Program-made: the position numbers and the translations under genes
Origin: Saccoglossus kowalevskii
Taxonomy: Eukaryota > Hemichordata > Enteropneusta > Harrimaniidae
DNA: 28,183 nt
Reading direction: 5' to 3'
Assembly (NCBI RefSeq): GCF_000003605.2
Contig: NW_003143803.1
Span: forward strand, 136,115 to 164,297
Part shown: positions 11,799 through 22,935 of the stretch, in pieces
Layout: the number at the start of each line of letters is the position of its first letter
How positions within the stretch are numbered: position 1 is the stretch's first letter
Notes under the pieces: model-generated
Told to the model about the DNA's origin: nothing
Seen by the model: only the letters and a program-made list of their open reading frames with translations
The model's database searches: none

Positions 11799-12422
11799 AT
11801 TGGAGCTAAGCATGCCTTGACAGTGTTTTGTTTTGTCGTTGATGGCGGGCCTTTGACGCTTGGGTAATGGAACTCAACGCGCGATTTAAAAACGATCTGT
11901 ACGAGGGCGCTATATACGATTCTGGACTAATTTTATTTATTTCTATATTCCTCCATTGCTTTCAGAAACAGATCAAAGTATGTGGAGTGGTTTTTAGTCA
12001 CGTTTAATAATTATAACGAATTCGTCACGATGTCACGATGCCTACACATGCATGCCATGGAAACTATCAACGCTCAACTTAAAATTATACCCAATACACA
12101 TTGTAAATTGTAAACGGTTATGTTGAAACTTCCACACCATGTACAACAGCAAAATAAATGAACGTACTCCGCGTACATGACGTGGAAAAACACAAGAATA
12201 CGCCATATACCGTAAACGTAATGATCGGTTACACAGCTGTATATGCCGTTTTAGTTTCAACACGGGGTAAATGGTTTCAACTTAAATTGGCGTGTATTTC
12301 TGCATTTTTGCGTCCAAATGAATCAGCGATTATTTAGAAGTTTACGTTTTAACGTTGAACGGTGATCGCATTTTTTTCAAATATTTCGGTTGATTTACGT
12401 TGGACTGAATGAACGACAAACA

Positions 12423-12526
12423 ATGTGATTCCGCTGACGGTTACGCGACGGTTACACCATCGCATAATCCCACGGTTGTACGACGCTTCGCACGGTTATT
12501 CTTCATAACCGCTATGTAACCGGCCC
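12423..12526. repeat. Cluster of CGGTTAC-like heptamers
   Basis: ACGGTTAC, ACGGTTAC, ACGGTTGT, ACGGTTAT and then inverted ATAACCG and GTAACCGG occur within about 100 bp, with related GGTTA motifs also at 12114 and 12225. The block is richer in G and C than its surroundings. It could be a decayed repeat or a cluster of protein-binding sites; no gene start is seen beside it. Confidence 0.4.
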
Positions 12527-13500
12527 GGAACATTTCATGCAGTGAAGCTCAAAATAGAATTATCTATCACAATTTTGGTCTCGTACTTATTTATCAACAT
12601 TATTTTACTAAATACCTCCTAATGACGTGTGGGTACAAGGTTTATTACTATGGGATGTTTTGAGAGTAATGGCCGGGATTTATCTTGAGTATGAATTTCC
12701 CCTAACATGGCATGTTGTACTACATATGATATCTACATATGATATATATAGTGTAGATGTCGATTATTGCAAAACAAAAGTGCTCAATGTATATGTATAT
12801 GTAGAGCGGATAAATACGGTAATAGAGGAAATATTACATGATACATGAATATTAAAACTCGACAGCACTGTTTCGTAAGGTACGAGTACCTCACTCATCA
12901 GGAGCTTTATGTTTAATTATTCACTGCACCAACGAGCACACATTATAAACTTCGCAAGTTAACATATTAATTAAAAATAAAAAACGTACAGGTTTAAGTG
13001 TTACATAATAAGGCTTTTGATCTGTGTCGTCATGGTGATACGAGTTCATTTCTTTTGTTTAGCGTGGAGTGGTGAGGTCTAAAAATTATGATAATTTTTT
13101 CCTTCAAACATAGAATGCATCGTTTGCTGGAGCTACTGTACGGGCTACCGCGAGCAAAAAATTTCCATGTTATTCTATGCTCATTAGTTTTTTCTTTGAG
13201 TGTCCAAACATGCTTACTTAGTTATGTCGCATTTCTAGAGGCCTGATTACGAAATGAGACAGCGTGGTTTCTGTACCTTGTTTTGAATTAATTTCCAGTC
13301 CGACGTATGGTTGGCTAGTTTGTTTGTCAAATCGAACAACTTCCGTTTAGTATATCACGCCAGACTGCAAACACTTCCCGACCAGTTGACATGCCGTTTT
13401 CTTCTGGCAATTGCATAGTCGTGGTGTTCTTATCAGTCGCAAGTTGGCGTTTGTTCTTACTGTTGATAGTATATTTTATATTATTCATACAGCTATAGCT

Positions 13501-13657
13501 GACTTTGATGGTAATTCGGTTGAAAGATTTCCTGCGATTATTACCAGTCGGGAAGCACTTAAATTAAATCAGGAATCGCTTGAGATGTTATTACAGATGT
13601 TGCAGCTACCTGGTGGGTTGAACCAAGAAAATGTTCAACCGAAATACCATCAAAGTC
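13501..13657. repeat. Short inverted-repeat element with 24-bp arms
   Basis: Arm GACTTTGATGGTAATTCGG plus TTGAA (13501-13524) recurs as its reverse complement at 13634-13657 with one mismatch. The 109-bp interior is open in one + strand frame (part of a 102-codon frame, 13411-13719), with a charged amphipathic stretch SREALKLNQESLEMLLQML. I do not recognise a protein family with confidence. It may be a small MITE or a captured exon fragment. Confidence 0.6.
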
Positions 13658-13875
13658 GTCCGTCGACCGTGTCAACTTTTTACTTTTTTCTATTTTTTGT
13701 TAAAAAACGATTCCAGTGATATTATATATATGGGTACTACAAGTGTACCTTTCTCAGATTTGTTCATTTTGTGATGATATGTTCAATTCACTAATTTAAA
13801 TGAATATGTTTGTAATTTTTGGTAAAAAGTGATATTTTCGACTTCTTGTTAAAAACCACAAATTCGATTGCTTTG

Positions 13876-13899
13876 ATATATATATATATATATATATAT
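13876..13899. repeat. (AT)n microsatellite
   Basis: Twelve AT units adjoining the dispersed repeat at 13909. Confidence 0.95.
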
Positions 13900-13908
13900 T
13901 AGGAAACT

Positions 13909-13970
13909 AAACTATATATTTTCGGAAAGCTTATTGTATGAATTTTAACATTTTTTTAGTATTTGTTTAT
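13909..13970. repeat. Dispersed repeat, inverted partner of 1-62
   Basis: It contains CTATATATTTTCGGAAAGC followed by TTGTATGAATTTTAAC, and directly follows an (AT)n microsatellite. It sits in the spacer about 500 bp beyond the inner edge of the copy B arm. Confidence 0.75.
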
Positions 13971-14477
13971 GGTCACTTTAGTTTGAAATATGCACAAGAA
14001 TGTGCTTTTTTGGTCAAAAGTGATTTTAAAAAAATAGCTTCTAAACCATGCTTCTCTTTCCTGTCAAAATTTGTTTACGGGTACATTTGTTTACTATGAA
14101 AAAAGTGCTGTCTTGAAAACTGTCTAACAGTTGTAAATTTTGCAAGGCAGCAGCTCAAATTTCACTACTTCAAGTTTATGCATAAATTAACACCTAGGCT
14201 AGTTGTCTGTATGATTGTTGTAACACTGTTCAACCAAAAACAATGCCCGACGGCGTTTTGAAGATAAACACATTGTCAATCATTTGTGAAAATTTCAAAA
14301 CAAAGTTCTGGGATGTGCACTAAAAAGAACCTGAGATAATTGCTAATTTGCATAACAATCCACTCAGTAAGAGGTTTGCTAATGCTCATAATTAAAATGG
14401 CTGTAACATTCCAAATTTAAATGTATTATCGTTTTGTAAAAAGTTAAATATAATGCACAATATGGAGACACATGAAT
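13971..14477. other. Spacer between dispersed repeat and copy B arm: no gene recognised
   Basis: AT-rich with no conserved coding. A phrase TTTTTGGT(A/C)AAAAGTGAT(A)TTT near 13816 recurs near 14008, suggesting a weak repeat with a period of about 190 bp. Confidence 0.5.
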
Positions 14478-14745
14478 AGCAAAGAGAATTAGACTTCCTT
14501 GATCGTAATCGTTAAAATACAGTACACATAACCTCTAAATCATTACACATCATGGTAGTTTTTGAAAGTACAAAGTGAATAAAAAAGTTCAATTAATATT
14601 CCCTTTAATTGCAATTATTTTATTTAAAGTTCAAGAACAGATAACATGGCAAACATTAATAACAATTACATGGCATAAACAATGAACAATGTGCTACTGG
14701 TGTGACGTAATATTAGAGCGTTAAGATCATGACATTCAAGCTAAT
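14478..14745 (-). other. 3' untranslated/flanking region of channel copy B
   Basis: Homologous to 4396-4663 in inverted orientation. A canonical AATAAA (plus-strand TTTATT at 14619-14624) lies about 120 bases past the stop and is a plausible poly(A) signal. Beyond 14478 similarity to copy A stops, marking the inner edge of this arm. Confidence 0.55.
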
Positions 14746-17700
14746 TTAAGTCCATAAAATTGTCAAGATGCTTAATAGGAGTTCAATTACTTCAAACAGT
14801 GTTATAGCTGACATCCCAATCCATAGTCCAAGGGCGCCACCAATGTCAGCAAACAGGTCAAAAACCTAAAACATGAACATCGTAATATATTAATATTAAG
14901 TGCAAATATACTTGGAATGAAGTTAGTTATGTATTTACATGAAATACATGCATTCTAGTATTCATATTAGAACAGTTGAGATGTTATACATACATATATA
15001 CATTACTTACATCGTATGCTTTTTCTTGAGATACTGTTTCAATGTGTAGACTGTCAATGTACACGTGGACAAGGGCGATGTTTCCTCTGTTGAGCAAAGA
15101 ACCAATAATAAAGCTACAGGAATGTGTTACTAGTACAATGCATTGCATCATTGGCAAGATCCAATCCAAGATCCAGGTTTTATTAAAATTAGTATGATAC
15201 CATGAAATCACATTACCTCAGAGTCGATTTGTTAATGGACTTGGTTTTGCTATTCATCACATTCAAGAGATTTAACAGACGTTCCTATTGAGGAAAAAGA
15301 TTAGAGAGTATAAGTAATTCAAAACGTTGCTAACAATGTAATTGCCATCTCTTAGTACAAAAGTATAAATAGTTTTCTAGATTTGGAAGAAAAATAAAAT
15401 GTATGTACAATAAACACTATACGCACTGATAAATTAAACATTATATAAATGCATAGTATGAACTCAGTGTGCTTAAACTGTGGAGGATGTTTACCTAATC
15501 ATATATAATATTATTTCCCACGAATAGCGCTTTTGTTTGTTAGTTATTGACAAGTTGTCGCCTGTTTTTCAATGATCGTTCATGTATGTTAACAATGGTC
15601 AACATACATTACTGTATCTCCTTTAATGCATTTTAGGCAGAGTATAAGCTTAAATTCACTGGGAATATAATTAAAACTGTAAACGTAATACATTATCCTC
15701 GGCAATATTCACGACATGTAGTTTTCCTCCGACTAGAATACGTTTTGTTGAATTCATATAAACTAACCAATAATTCATGCACACTCAAATACGTGGTTCA
15801 AAAATGTATTTATTTATTCATGTGTGCGTCTCATTATTATATGAAAGAATTGCTCTACTCACAGAGTAATCATCTGATGGCCAAACTGCCAGAGACGTAG
15901 TCATGCTGTAGCTGTATCGACTGCAAAAGACATGGCAACACTTAATTAAAACAAGTATATTCGTTTGTCATGTTTTCATACCATTTCCCAATAATTTTTT
16001 TACATAATATTAAATATAATAAATAAGCAATAATATATCATAACTTACCTGCAAGGTTCAGGACAGTTACATTTTAGTTTGTCATAATTATTTAGGTATT
16101 TTATCATTTGGTGGCACAAATCTAATGAAAGTAAAAACAATGAAACGTTACCTACCTTAATGTTTTATTTCATTAGGTTAATATAAAAGAAATCATTAGC
16201 GCTCAAAATTCATTGTAAATCTAAGTGTTTTAAAATATGACACATTGTTGTTCCACCTTTAAAATCACTTTAAATATTTCGTATTTAAAAACACTAAGTG
16301 TTTTCTTAAAATGTTTTACCCCCAAAAAAGTAAAAATGTTTTATTTTAAAATAGTAGTGTTGTAATGTAACCCATTTGGGATTTTAAGAAACACTTAGTA
16401 TTGTATTATAATCTATTTGCGATTTTATGAAAAACACTTAATGTGTTTAATTATAAAACATAATTTTAACGTAGGGACAAAAATGTGTCATATATTAAAT
16501 CACTTAGCTTTTCAGTGTAGTGTATACAGAATGACGTGTTAGTCGTTATATTCGATAAACGAAAACTTTTTCTAACAATATGAAAATAATCGAGATTACT
16601 TATTCTTTGTACCTTCAATTATTAATACTTTTTTTTAAGTATATATCAATTTATTCATTTATTTAGATGATATCACGTATTCATTGTAAGGTTTATTTAG
16701 TAAATATCAATTTATTCATTTATTCAGACAATCGTAGACAGACACGCAAACAATCGCCCACGCACTCACCTTGCGTTTTGTTCAACATATCACACTTCTT
16801 ATAGCCGTTTTTTGATATGGCATCCACACAACCACATTTGTCACGTAAAAATGTTTGTAAACACTCTTCCCTGCAGGCCTGGTAAAATAAACAATTATTA
16901 TGTCAAAGGTATTGCTTGTTTATCTTTGAGCCGATCACATTTTACGTTTGGATGAATATAAAGTTTCTAAAATTGTTTTTTAGATTAACAAAGTGTAACA
17001 AAGCACCATTCCTTGCTCATCATTTTGATTCTTCATAAAGGAACGCTAATACGTTTCACAGTAGTGTACAAATATTTAAACATACCAAAGTTGAGTAAGG
17101 ATAATTGCCATAAGGTGTCTTATCTTCTTTTGTACAATTATCCCATGGTTGTCCCAAAGTCTTTGTTTCACTCTAAAAAAAGAAATAAATATACACATCG
17201 TACACGAGAGAAGAGAGAGTGAGAGTGTTTTTTTTTTAAACAAAAACTTTGATAGATTTCTTAATCGACATGTGCGTGCGATGAATAAAACTAGTCGTTC
17301 AAACTTACGATAGAAATTCCAATCGATGTTTTATATCCAGGTACAACGCTAATTGACTCATCTTCTGGAAAGGGGTGATTGTTTGGATTATGCACAGATA
17401 ACACAAATCCGACGCCTTCAGATAATAATGTTAAATATTCAGATTGTTCTACAAATAGGATCAGTGTAACACCTTGTAACGATATAGGAAACAGTAATTC
17501 ATTATTTTAATTTGACATATTTTGAAAGAACAATGATATGTATTATATACATGCAATGCATAAATACTTAATTGGTATTAAACATAATGGCGGATGTGGA
17601 CCACCTTTGAACGTCGCACTACTTTTCACACATTACAATTTATCACTATGAATTGTTGTTGTTGTTGTTTAATGTTATATTATATTATTTCAAATTATTT

Positions 17701-20497
17701 AATTAAGTAATAAATTTTAATAACTAATTAATAACTAAATAAACTCAATCGCATATATTGTTCGTGTAGTTAAGATAGCGAGATTATTAGTATAAACTTT
17801 TATATGTTGAGGTCGAAGTAACATATAATGTCACGTAAGTTGGTCAAAATCTAGCTTTTTCGAGGAGAGTCAAGGCAACCTCACTAGTATCTGCAAAAAT
17901 AAACAACACAAGTTTAACCTGTGTACTTATAAGTTTCAAAGATTAATGCAAGACAATGCGATTTTTATTCACTACCGTTAGTAATGTTGATATTCACATC
18001 TCTTTTGTTCGAGTGAGTGCAAACAATTCAATGTTAGTACTGGCTACTGTTCATTTGTTCATCAGTATAAATTAAACATCTGTAACGCAAATTATTGTAA
18101 TTTTTACTAAAATCATACTATTTTTAATAATGTTGCCTTTTGGCAAATCAGTGTTTAAGTTGGGGGTTCAAAATTTTCAAACTTTCTGACACCCCCCCCC
18201 CCCCAGGACCAGAAATCGTGATGGCTGCCTCGACTTATTTTGTGTCAGCATTTTTTGTATCATACTATTTTCAAGACCATTGGCGTGTCTTAGTTTGACG
18301 AACACACTTTTTAAAAAAACGTTTTTCTGAATTTTTGAATTGTCTGGAAAAGACCGGAATGGTTGACCAGGCTTGCATTCGAACGTTGTTTTCTTCATCG
18401 GTTTTCGAAAAAATAAAACATATGTCATACAAATTATCGAATTTTTAGTAGAATCATACTATTTTCAAGAACGTTGGCATTGTATGGCAAATCACTTTTC
18501 AAAAGTCGTTATTCTGAAATTTTCAAGCTGCCTAAAAGTCTGAAAGTCATTGGATAAACCAGAGTGTGTTTTGGAGGTCAAATCTGTGACATACTGTTAA
18601 TCAACTCACCGTTGCGTGAATTATGATTTTTGATTGGCCAAGGGACTTTGGGCAAAAAAAAAAACGGCAATCAGTCACGCTTGTTTAGCTCAACGATTTT
18701 TACGACGTTCTTGCCTTTTGTTTTACAAGCCCGTACCTGTCACAGGGTTGCCAGTTTTTGCGGGCTTTTTGTAAGCATGCTGCTATGTGTTCTCAGTTTC
18801 TATCTGACACGCAATGAGTATTTAGTCACCGCTCCTGTTTGTTTTACAGATTGGTCATTTGTATATCAATAAGTCCAACACAAGGTCGCGCTACCACTTT
18901 GAAAACTAGCGATTTTGCATTTTCATCTGCCGATTTTACCAAATTAACAAATTTGCACAGCTTTAAGGTGAAATTGAGAGGAACTTAAATGTGTCAGATT
19001 ATTTTTCAACGCGGCACATGAATACATCTGCTGTGACGCATTCAATTCCAGAGACTGCCGAACTACGAGGAATCACAATTGCGTAATTTATTTGTTTTCA
19101 GAAAAGTTATATTTCATATATGAGCGTGGCACGTGTCAAAAAACTTAGATATAGACATAAAAAAATTGCAAAAAGCTAAATTCTAAAAATATATATACAG
19201 TTACAATCGAAAGGCGAAAACACAAATGTGATAATATTGACAAAACAGGCACCAGTAACTAATACTGACACCTCAAATGGCTGATTGGCATTTACACTTT
19301 CAAAATACTTTACTTTAAGTGTGGCTTACCATAATGTTTGCCAGTTTTTGAAGTTGTGTACAATTCTCTGTTTTCTGTTGATGGGTTGAATGTAAAACAA
19401 TTTCCGTATTCATTGTCTTGAAATTCCGAAATATCACTGGAAGTATAACATAAATAAGTAAAGAAAACACCAACAAGGTAATTATAAATAATTACACGGT
19501 ATTTTCAACGAGTGTGACGTCATTATGGGTCGTGCTTGTTCGCATGTTTGCATAGCTGCTAAATGCGACAGCTATACGGTGAACTCAAAGTATAAGATGA
19601 CACCTATGCAGTATTCAGTCATCTTATGAATAGTTCATGTTATTTTTAAATTACGCTTTGAATTTCAGAGTGTCCATTTTCGGCCAAAATATGCTGAGAA
19701 AATTCTTTTGCTTGACGACCGTGCATGTCGAGATTAGATTATACGGAATTTACATAACATATATTATTAGGCTGAAAACTTGATATTTAGTCACATTGAT
19801 GGACGGACCAATCGCCATCTGATGTACCGGGGTGCTGTAGAGTGGAGTTCACTGCACCTAGACCTCTGGTTAAGTAGCATTGCGTTGATGAATATTGTCG
19901 CTGATACCACTGATTTTGTTTTTTGGCATTACACATAATCATGTAGTCATTGCATCGTGGCAATTAGAAATCTATGCAATAGGTTGGTTGATTAGAATGT
20001 ATTTTGTTTTTATTGTTTCATGATAAACGACGGAGACAAACATGGTGACAGTAGTTCATGCGTTATAACGACCATTTCTGTTTGGACGAACATCATATTC
20101 AATACTGTATACTGTTACAGTATTTCAATGTAGTAACATTGAATATTCACGAACCAGCTACTTAATTTAATATTACTTTAATATTACCCTGCTTGGCATG
20201 TTTTCTGTTGATATCGACATTTCAATATCATATCTTCCCGTTGATGTCCATACTTAGCTATCTCTTCAACAGGCACGTCAAGTATACTCCATATATCTAG
20301 TGCCGGATCAAACGCAGAAGCCAAAATAACATGCCTCAGGGATAGCGGATCTCTGTTAGGAATTATCCCAGTCGATGTATTAGTATAGTATTTGTCTTTG
20401 AAGTCGACAAAGAGTTTGGAATCTTGTGTTATGTCATAGAAATACTCAAACCAATGTGGATCTGCAAACACATCAATATCACGGAATGGGTCCAAAA
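14746..20497 (-). CDS. DEG/ENaC-family cation channel, copy B (inverted paralogue of copy A)
   Basis: Exons in transcription order: 20188-20497, 19330-19436, 17309-17472, 17086-17172, 16770-16878, 16049-16121, 15863-15920, 15217-15284, 15011-15086, 14746-14865. Every exon has the same length and phase as in copy A, and the joined frame of 389 residues is open to a TAA stop. I count 25 substitutions against copy A (about 94% identity). They cluster in exon 8 (five), the TM2 exon (six) and exon 2 (four), with none in exons 3 and 9. The pore reads GMS instead of GIS. The sequon at copy A N314 is lost (N to S) and a new one (NKS) appears at residue 320. Intron 2 is 1857 bp against 452 bp in copy A. 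No nonsense or frameshift is seen, so it looks functional. The first exon again begins in phase 1; the upstream part may be the LDLa exons at 22936-25746. Confidence 0.93.
16211..16517. mobile_element. MITE-like element with ~45-bp terminal inverted repeats, in intron 5 of copy B
   Basis: The left end (16211 onward) and the reverse complement of the right end (to 16517) share the pattern CAYTGWAAAKCTAAGTG, followed by TTTAAWATATGACACATT and a TTGTYCC-like end. The interior has further copies of the CACTTAG/CTAAGTG motif in both orientations, including one near AACACTAAGTGTTTT. There is no coding capacity in about 307 bp. I could not find a convincing target-site duplication, so the exact ends are approximate. 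It is not seen in the matching intron of copy A, so it entered after the duplication or was lost from A. Confidence 0.75.
17653..17670. repeat. (TTG)n microsatellite in intron 2 of copy B
   Basis: Five to six TTG/GTT units just beyond the block of intron 2 that is nearly identical to copy A. Confidence 0.85.
18112..18570. repeat. Degenerate tandem repeat array in intron 2 of copy B
   Basis: The phrase ATCATACTATTTTCAAGA, followed by a TTGGCATTGT-like stretch and then AAATCACTTTT, recurs at about 18112, 18259 and 18453. The spacing is about 147 and 194 bp. A 13-C run (18192-18204) interrupts the first unit. The array accounts for part of the 1.4 kb by which this intron exceeds its counterpart in copy A. 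Confidence 0.55.
18192..18204. repeat. Poly-C run (13 C)
   Basis: An unbroken run of 13 C within the intron 2 repeat array; very unusual in this AT-rich stretch and a likely site of length variation or sequencing error. Confidence 0.95.
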
Positions 20498-21052
20498 CTG
20501 AAAAATATGATGTTGTATTATGATCAGATTCTAATATTAGGCTTTCTGATATCGCATCTGTTCATGTGAAAATCATAATATATTCCACAAAGCCTATTTA
20601 CAACGTATTTCGGGAATAACTACTTCCTTTACACGCTTACAATATAAATCATTCGATCATCGTTACTGACACAAATGATACTATTATTATACTTAAAATA
20701 ATTTGTACAATGATTTAAAAAACATTATTTACACTATGACACATTTTCGGAGAGATTATCTTCATCTTCAATAAAACTACATGGTGGTTCATATCATGTA
20801 CAGTACCATACAGACATATATATATCAACCACGTTACCTACTCATTTTGATATATTTTCTATTGAGCAATGAAGTTTGTCGCGAATTGTCTGGATTGTGA
20901 TTATAAGAAACGCCTTATTCATAAACATTGTAATTAGGATTTATTTATTATAACAATTTACGTGTTGCACACAAGAGATTTTATTATGTATTTAAATATT
21001 ATCATATTAAAATCGATAACAGCCCACGCTCAGAGATGGGATTTAAAGCCCT

Positions 21053-21186
21053 GAGTTAGTCACATTTAACACATGTGGATTGAAACTGGAAAGGAAATCT
21101 AGATACAGTTGTGAAGGTAGAGTTCGACGCCCCAATTCATGAGCTCCACTCACTGGCTACAGGAGTTTCACTGGGGTGACTAACTC
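21053..21186. repeat. Small inverted repeat, possible SINE or MITE relic
   Basis: GAGTTAGTCAC at 21053-21063 has a perfect inverted match GTGACTAACTC at 21176-21186. Between them lies AGAGTTCGACGCCCC (about 21119), weakly like a tRNA-type B box, but I see no convincing A box. Confidence 0.35.
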
Positions 21187-21584
21187 TGTTCTGTATAGTT
21201 TTGAATGAACGGATTCTTTCGAAGTCAATTGCACGTCATGGCAACTGATGTTTGACTTGCCTGGCATGTCTGCAAGGAAATCTGTATATTCTTTTAATAC
21301 ATTTTTTGATCTGGGTCTTATAACCTAGATATAAATACTAAATGGTTTCTTTCCTTTGCAAGGAGACTAATCATATCAACCCATCGTTTAAGTGTTTGGA
21401 ACCACCATGCCATGGTCAAAATTTCAATTCAGCCACTAGTTCATATATACATATAGATTTGTGCGTTGTCGTCAGTAGAGTTTCTTGCCCTATACTTATT
21501 GTCAACTGACATAGCACAGTTCATCTGTTCCTTCCATTTTATATGTGAGAGTCATTCCACCCAATTCACATTCCACCCAATACA

Positions 21585-21953
21585 CATGCGCCGACGTGAT
21601 GAGCTGTTTAAATTACAGAGTCTGCTATCTTCAGGCATAAAATCACCAACATACTGAATACCTTGGTCAGAGAGAATCTGTTTGGGTATAGCAACTCAAC
21701 TATAAATAGTCAGTAGTGTCTCCACTACCATCTGATTTCTCTGCCAACATGTTTTGAGAGGCATAGGGTTGTATAATCAAACACTAAGTATGTACCGACA
21801 CCCACTTGCAGTGATTGGTTGTATTTTCCCCACCGGGTCCATTGCAACTCATTTAAATGGAATATCAATCAAGAACATGACACTAAGGGGAACCTTACTA
21901 AAGTCATGTTCCATCACCTCCGAACAGGGGGCAAAACATGCAAACTTCTGACA
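21585..21953 (-). pseudogene. Decayed Ty3/Gypsy-type retrotransposon integrase fragment
   Basis: In one minus-strand frame starting near 21953, translation resembles the integrase catalytic core of Ty3/Gypsy LTR retrotransposons. It has a VAMDPVG block with the first catalytic Asp (codon at 21848-21846 begins it), RYILSV, and then IPKQILSDQG with the second catalytic Asp, followed by DFM and SRL. The frame carries in-frame TGA stops just before VAMDPVG, after RYILSV and before VAIPK. Downstream of about 21585 similarity fades, and the third catalytic residue is not recognisable. No reverse transcriptase, RNase H or LTR was identified around it. This is a dead relic lying between the LDLa exons and channel copy B. 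Confidence 0.75.
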
Positions 21954-22030
21954 GGTTTAGATGGCGAATGTGTGTTGATTGTAGTCATGTGTGGTGTAAA
22001 GTCAATTTGACAGTAGTCGGGCAATCATGA

Positions 22031-22056
22031 GTGTGTGTGTGTGTGTGGGGGGGGGG
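22031..22056. repeat. (GT)8 followed by poly-G (10)
   Basis: A compound simple repeat, GT units at 22031-22046 running straight into ten G, just beyond the integrase relic. Confidence 0.95.
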
Positions 22057-22935
22057 TCTTCTATAATTTGGCATATTGTCCAAACTTTCATTGACAGTAT
22101 TTTCACTTGTGCCCAAATCGTGAAGACCTATGGCATCTAACTGAGGTGAATTTTATATGTTTTACTCATTTTGGATTTCTGTATGTGTTAGCCATCTTAT
22201 TAAACTTGGGTTCGATTGCAGACTGATCACAACCTTTGGTATATTTAGCGTGCATCATTCCGGGGTCTGCAAATTTCGCAACTTTACTTGAGTCATGACA
22301 CAGATGTTATTACAGGGCTACACAGACTAAAATTCCGTTCAGCACTTCCACAGTATAAAACACAGTGAAACTATATGACTAGGTTTTTTTCCAGTTTGAC
22401 CTGAGACTGACGTTGAACGCCGGGCTCGGCTATATTAGTACGTGGATCTGCCCAGCCGATTTCAGGGCCACCCAAAGTGTGAACCATCTTTGTAGGACAA
22501 ATCTTGAGCAGCAACCTTGTGGAAGCACGCCATCCAATTTTAAATATCGGCCATGACGTCACACATTTTATTGTGTCGTTATTTTGTGGCCACACCCGTA
22601 CATTCATCACTATCAAGTCAAGTTCAGTGGCGACATCTCGGGCACATAGCACGACTCACATCCAGATATTTGTACTTGTAGTGTTAAATGTGTTAAACTC
22701 TTGGCTATAAATAGTACATCGGAGTGCGGGATCGGGACGTTATACTATAATAATATTAAATAATAATAATAACTACATAAACACATTCCTAGTGCACAAC
22801 ATGTAATTAATTTATTATATTCAGAATCCAAATACTTTGTGATAAAGATGAAGCTTTAATTAAACATTTACTCTGTTGAAGCTAAGTAACGAATATACTA
22901 TTCTTATAAAATTAATAATTAAAAATGTCATTTAC

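Larger units (their letters stand above)
9921..13500. other. Intergenic spacer, middle part: higher GC, palindrome-rich, no gene recognised
   Basis: From about 10350 to 12550 GC and CpG content rise against the flanks and short palindromes are frequent (GGTTGGGCCCAACC near 11070, the 18-bp one at 11575, the 32-bp one at 11187). Open frames of 70-95 codons at 10887-11174 (+) and 10934-11189 (-) overlap each other and look like by-products of the composition. It may be a nest of old transposable elements. Confidence 0.5.
14478..20690 (-). repeat. Right arm of the large inverted duplication (copy B arm)
   Basis: Counterpart of 165-4663. Similarity upstream of the first exon continues through the intron to about 20690 and then fades. 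The length difference comes mainly from intron 2 (degenerate repeat array) and to a lesser extent from other introns, including the MITE-like element in intron 5. Confidence 0.85.
20691..22935. other. Non-coding stretch between copy B and LDLa module 3
   Basis: Apart from the integrase relic, the small inverted repeat and the GT/G run, I see no exon here. If the LDLa exons belong to copy B this is the remainder of an intron of about 2.4 kb; otherwise it is intergenic. A 93-codon minus-strand frame at 22371-22652 is open but not recognised. Confidence 0.5.

Noticed and set aside
13411-13719. 102-codon + strand frame as a gene
   Set aside because: It spans the inverted-repeat element, whose arms contribute both ends of the peptide; the tail is low-complexity. 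Kept only as part of the repeat entry.
14984-15211. 75-codon minus frame containing channel exon 9
   Set aside because: Its upstream part is intron 8 read through; only 15011-15086 is real coding sequence.
21053-21186. A complete tRNA-derived SINE
   Set aside because: Only a weak B-box-like motif and an 11-bp inverted repeat; no A box, tail or target duplication, so listed only as a low-confidence repeat.
22205-22225. tRNA-like B box (GGGTTCGATTGC)
   Set aside because: No A box at proper distance and no cloverleaf could be folded by eye.
22371-22652. 93-codon minus frame with a GGPEIGWADP stretch
   Set aside because: Open but unrecognised, no LDLa or channel signature, and no matching splice phase established; near a retrotransposon relic, so it may be more relic sequence.
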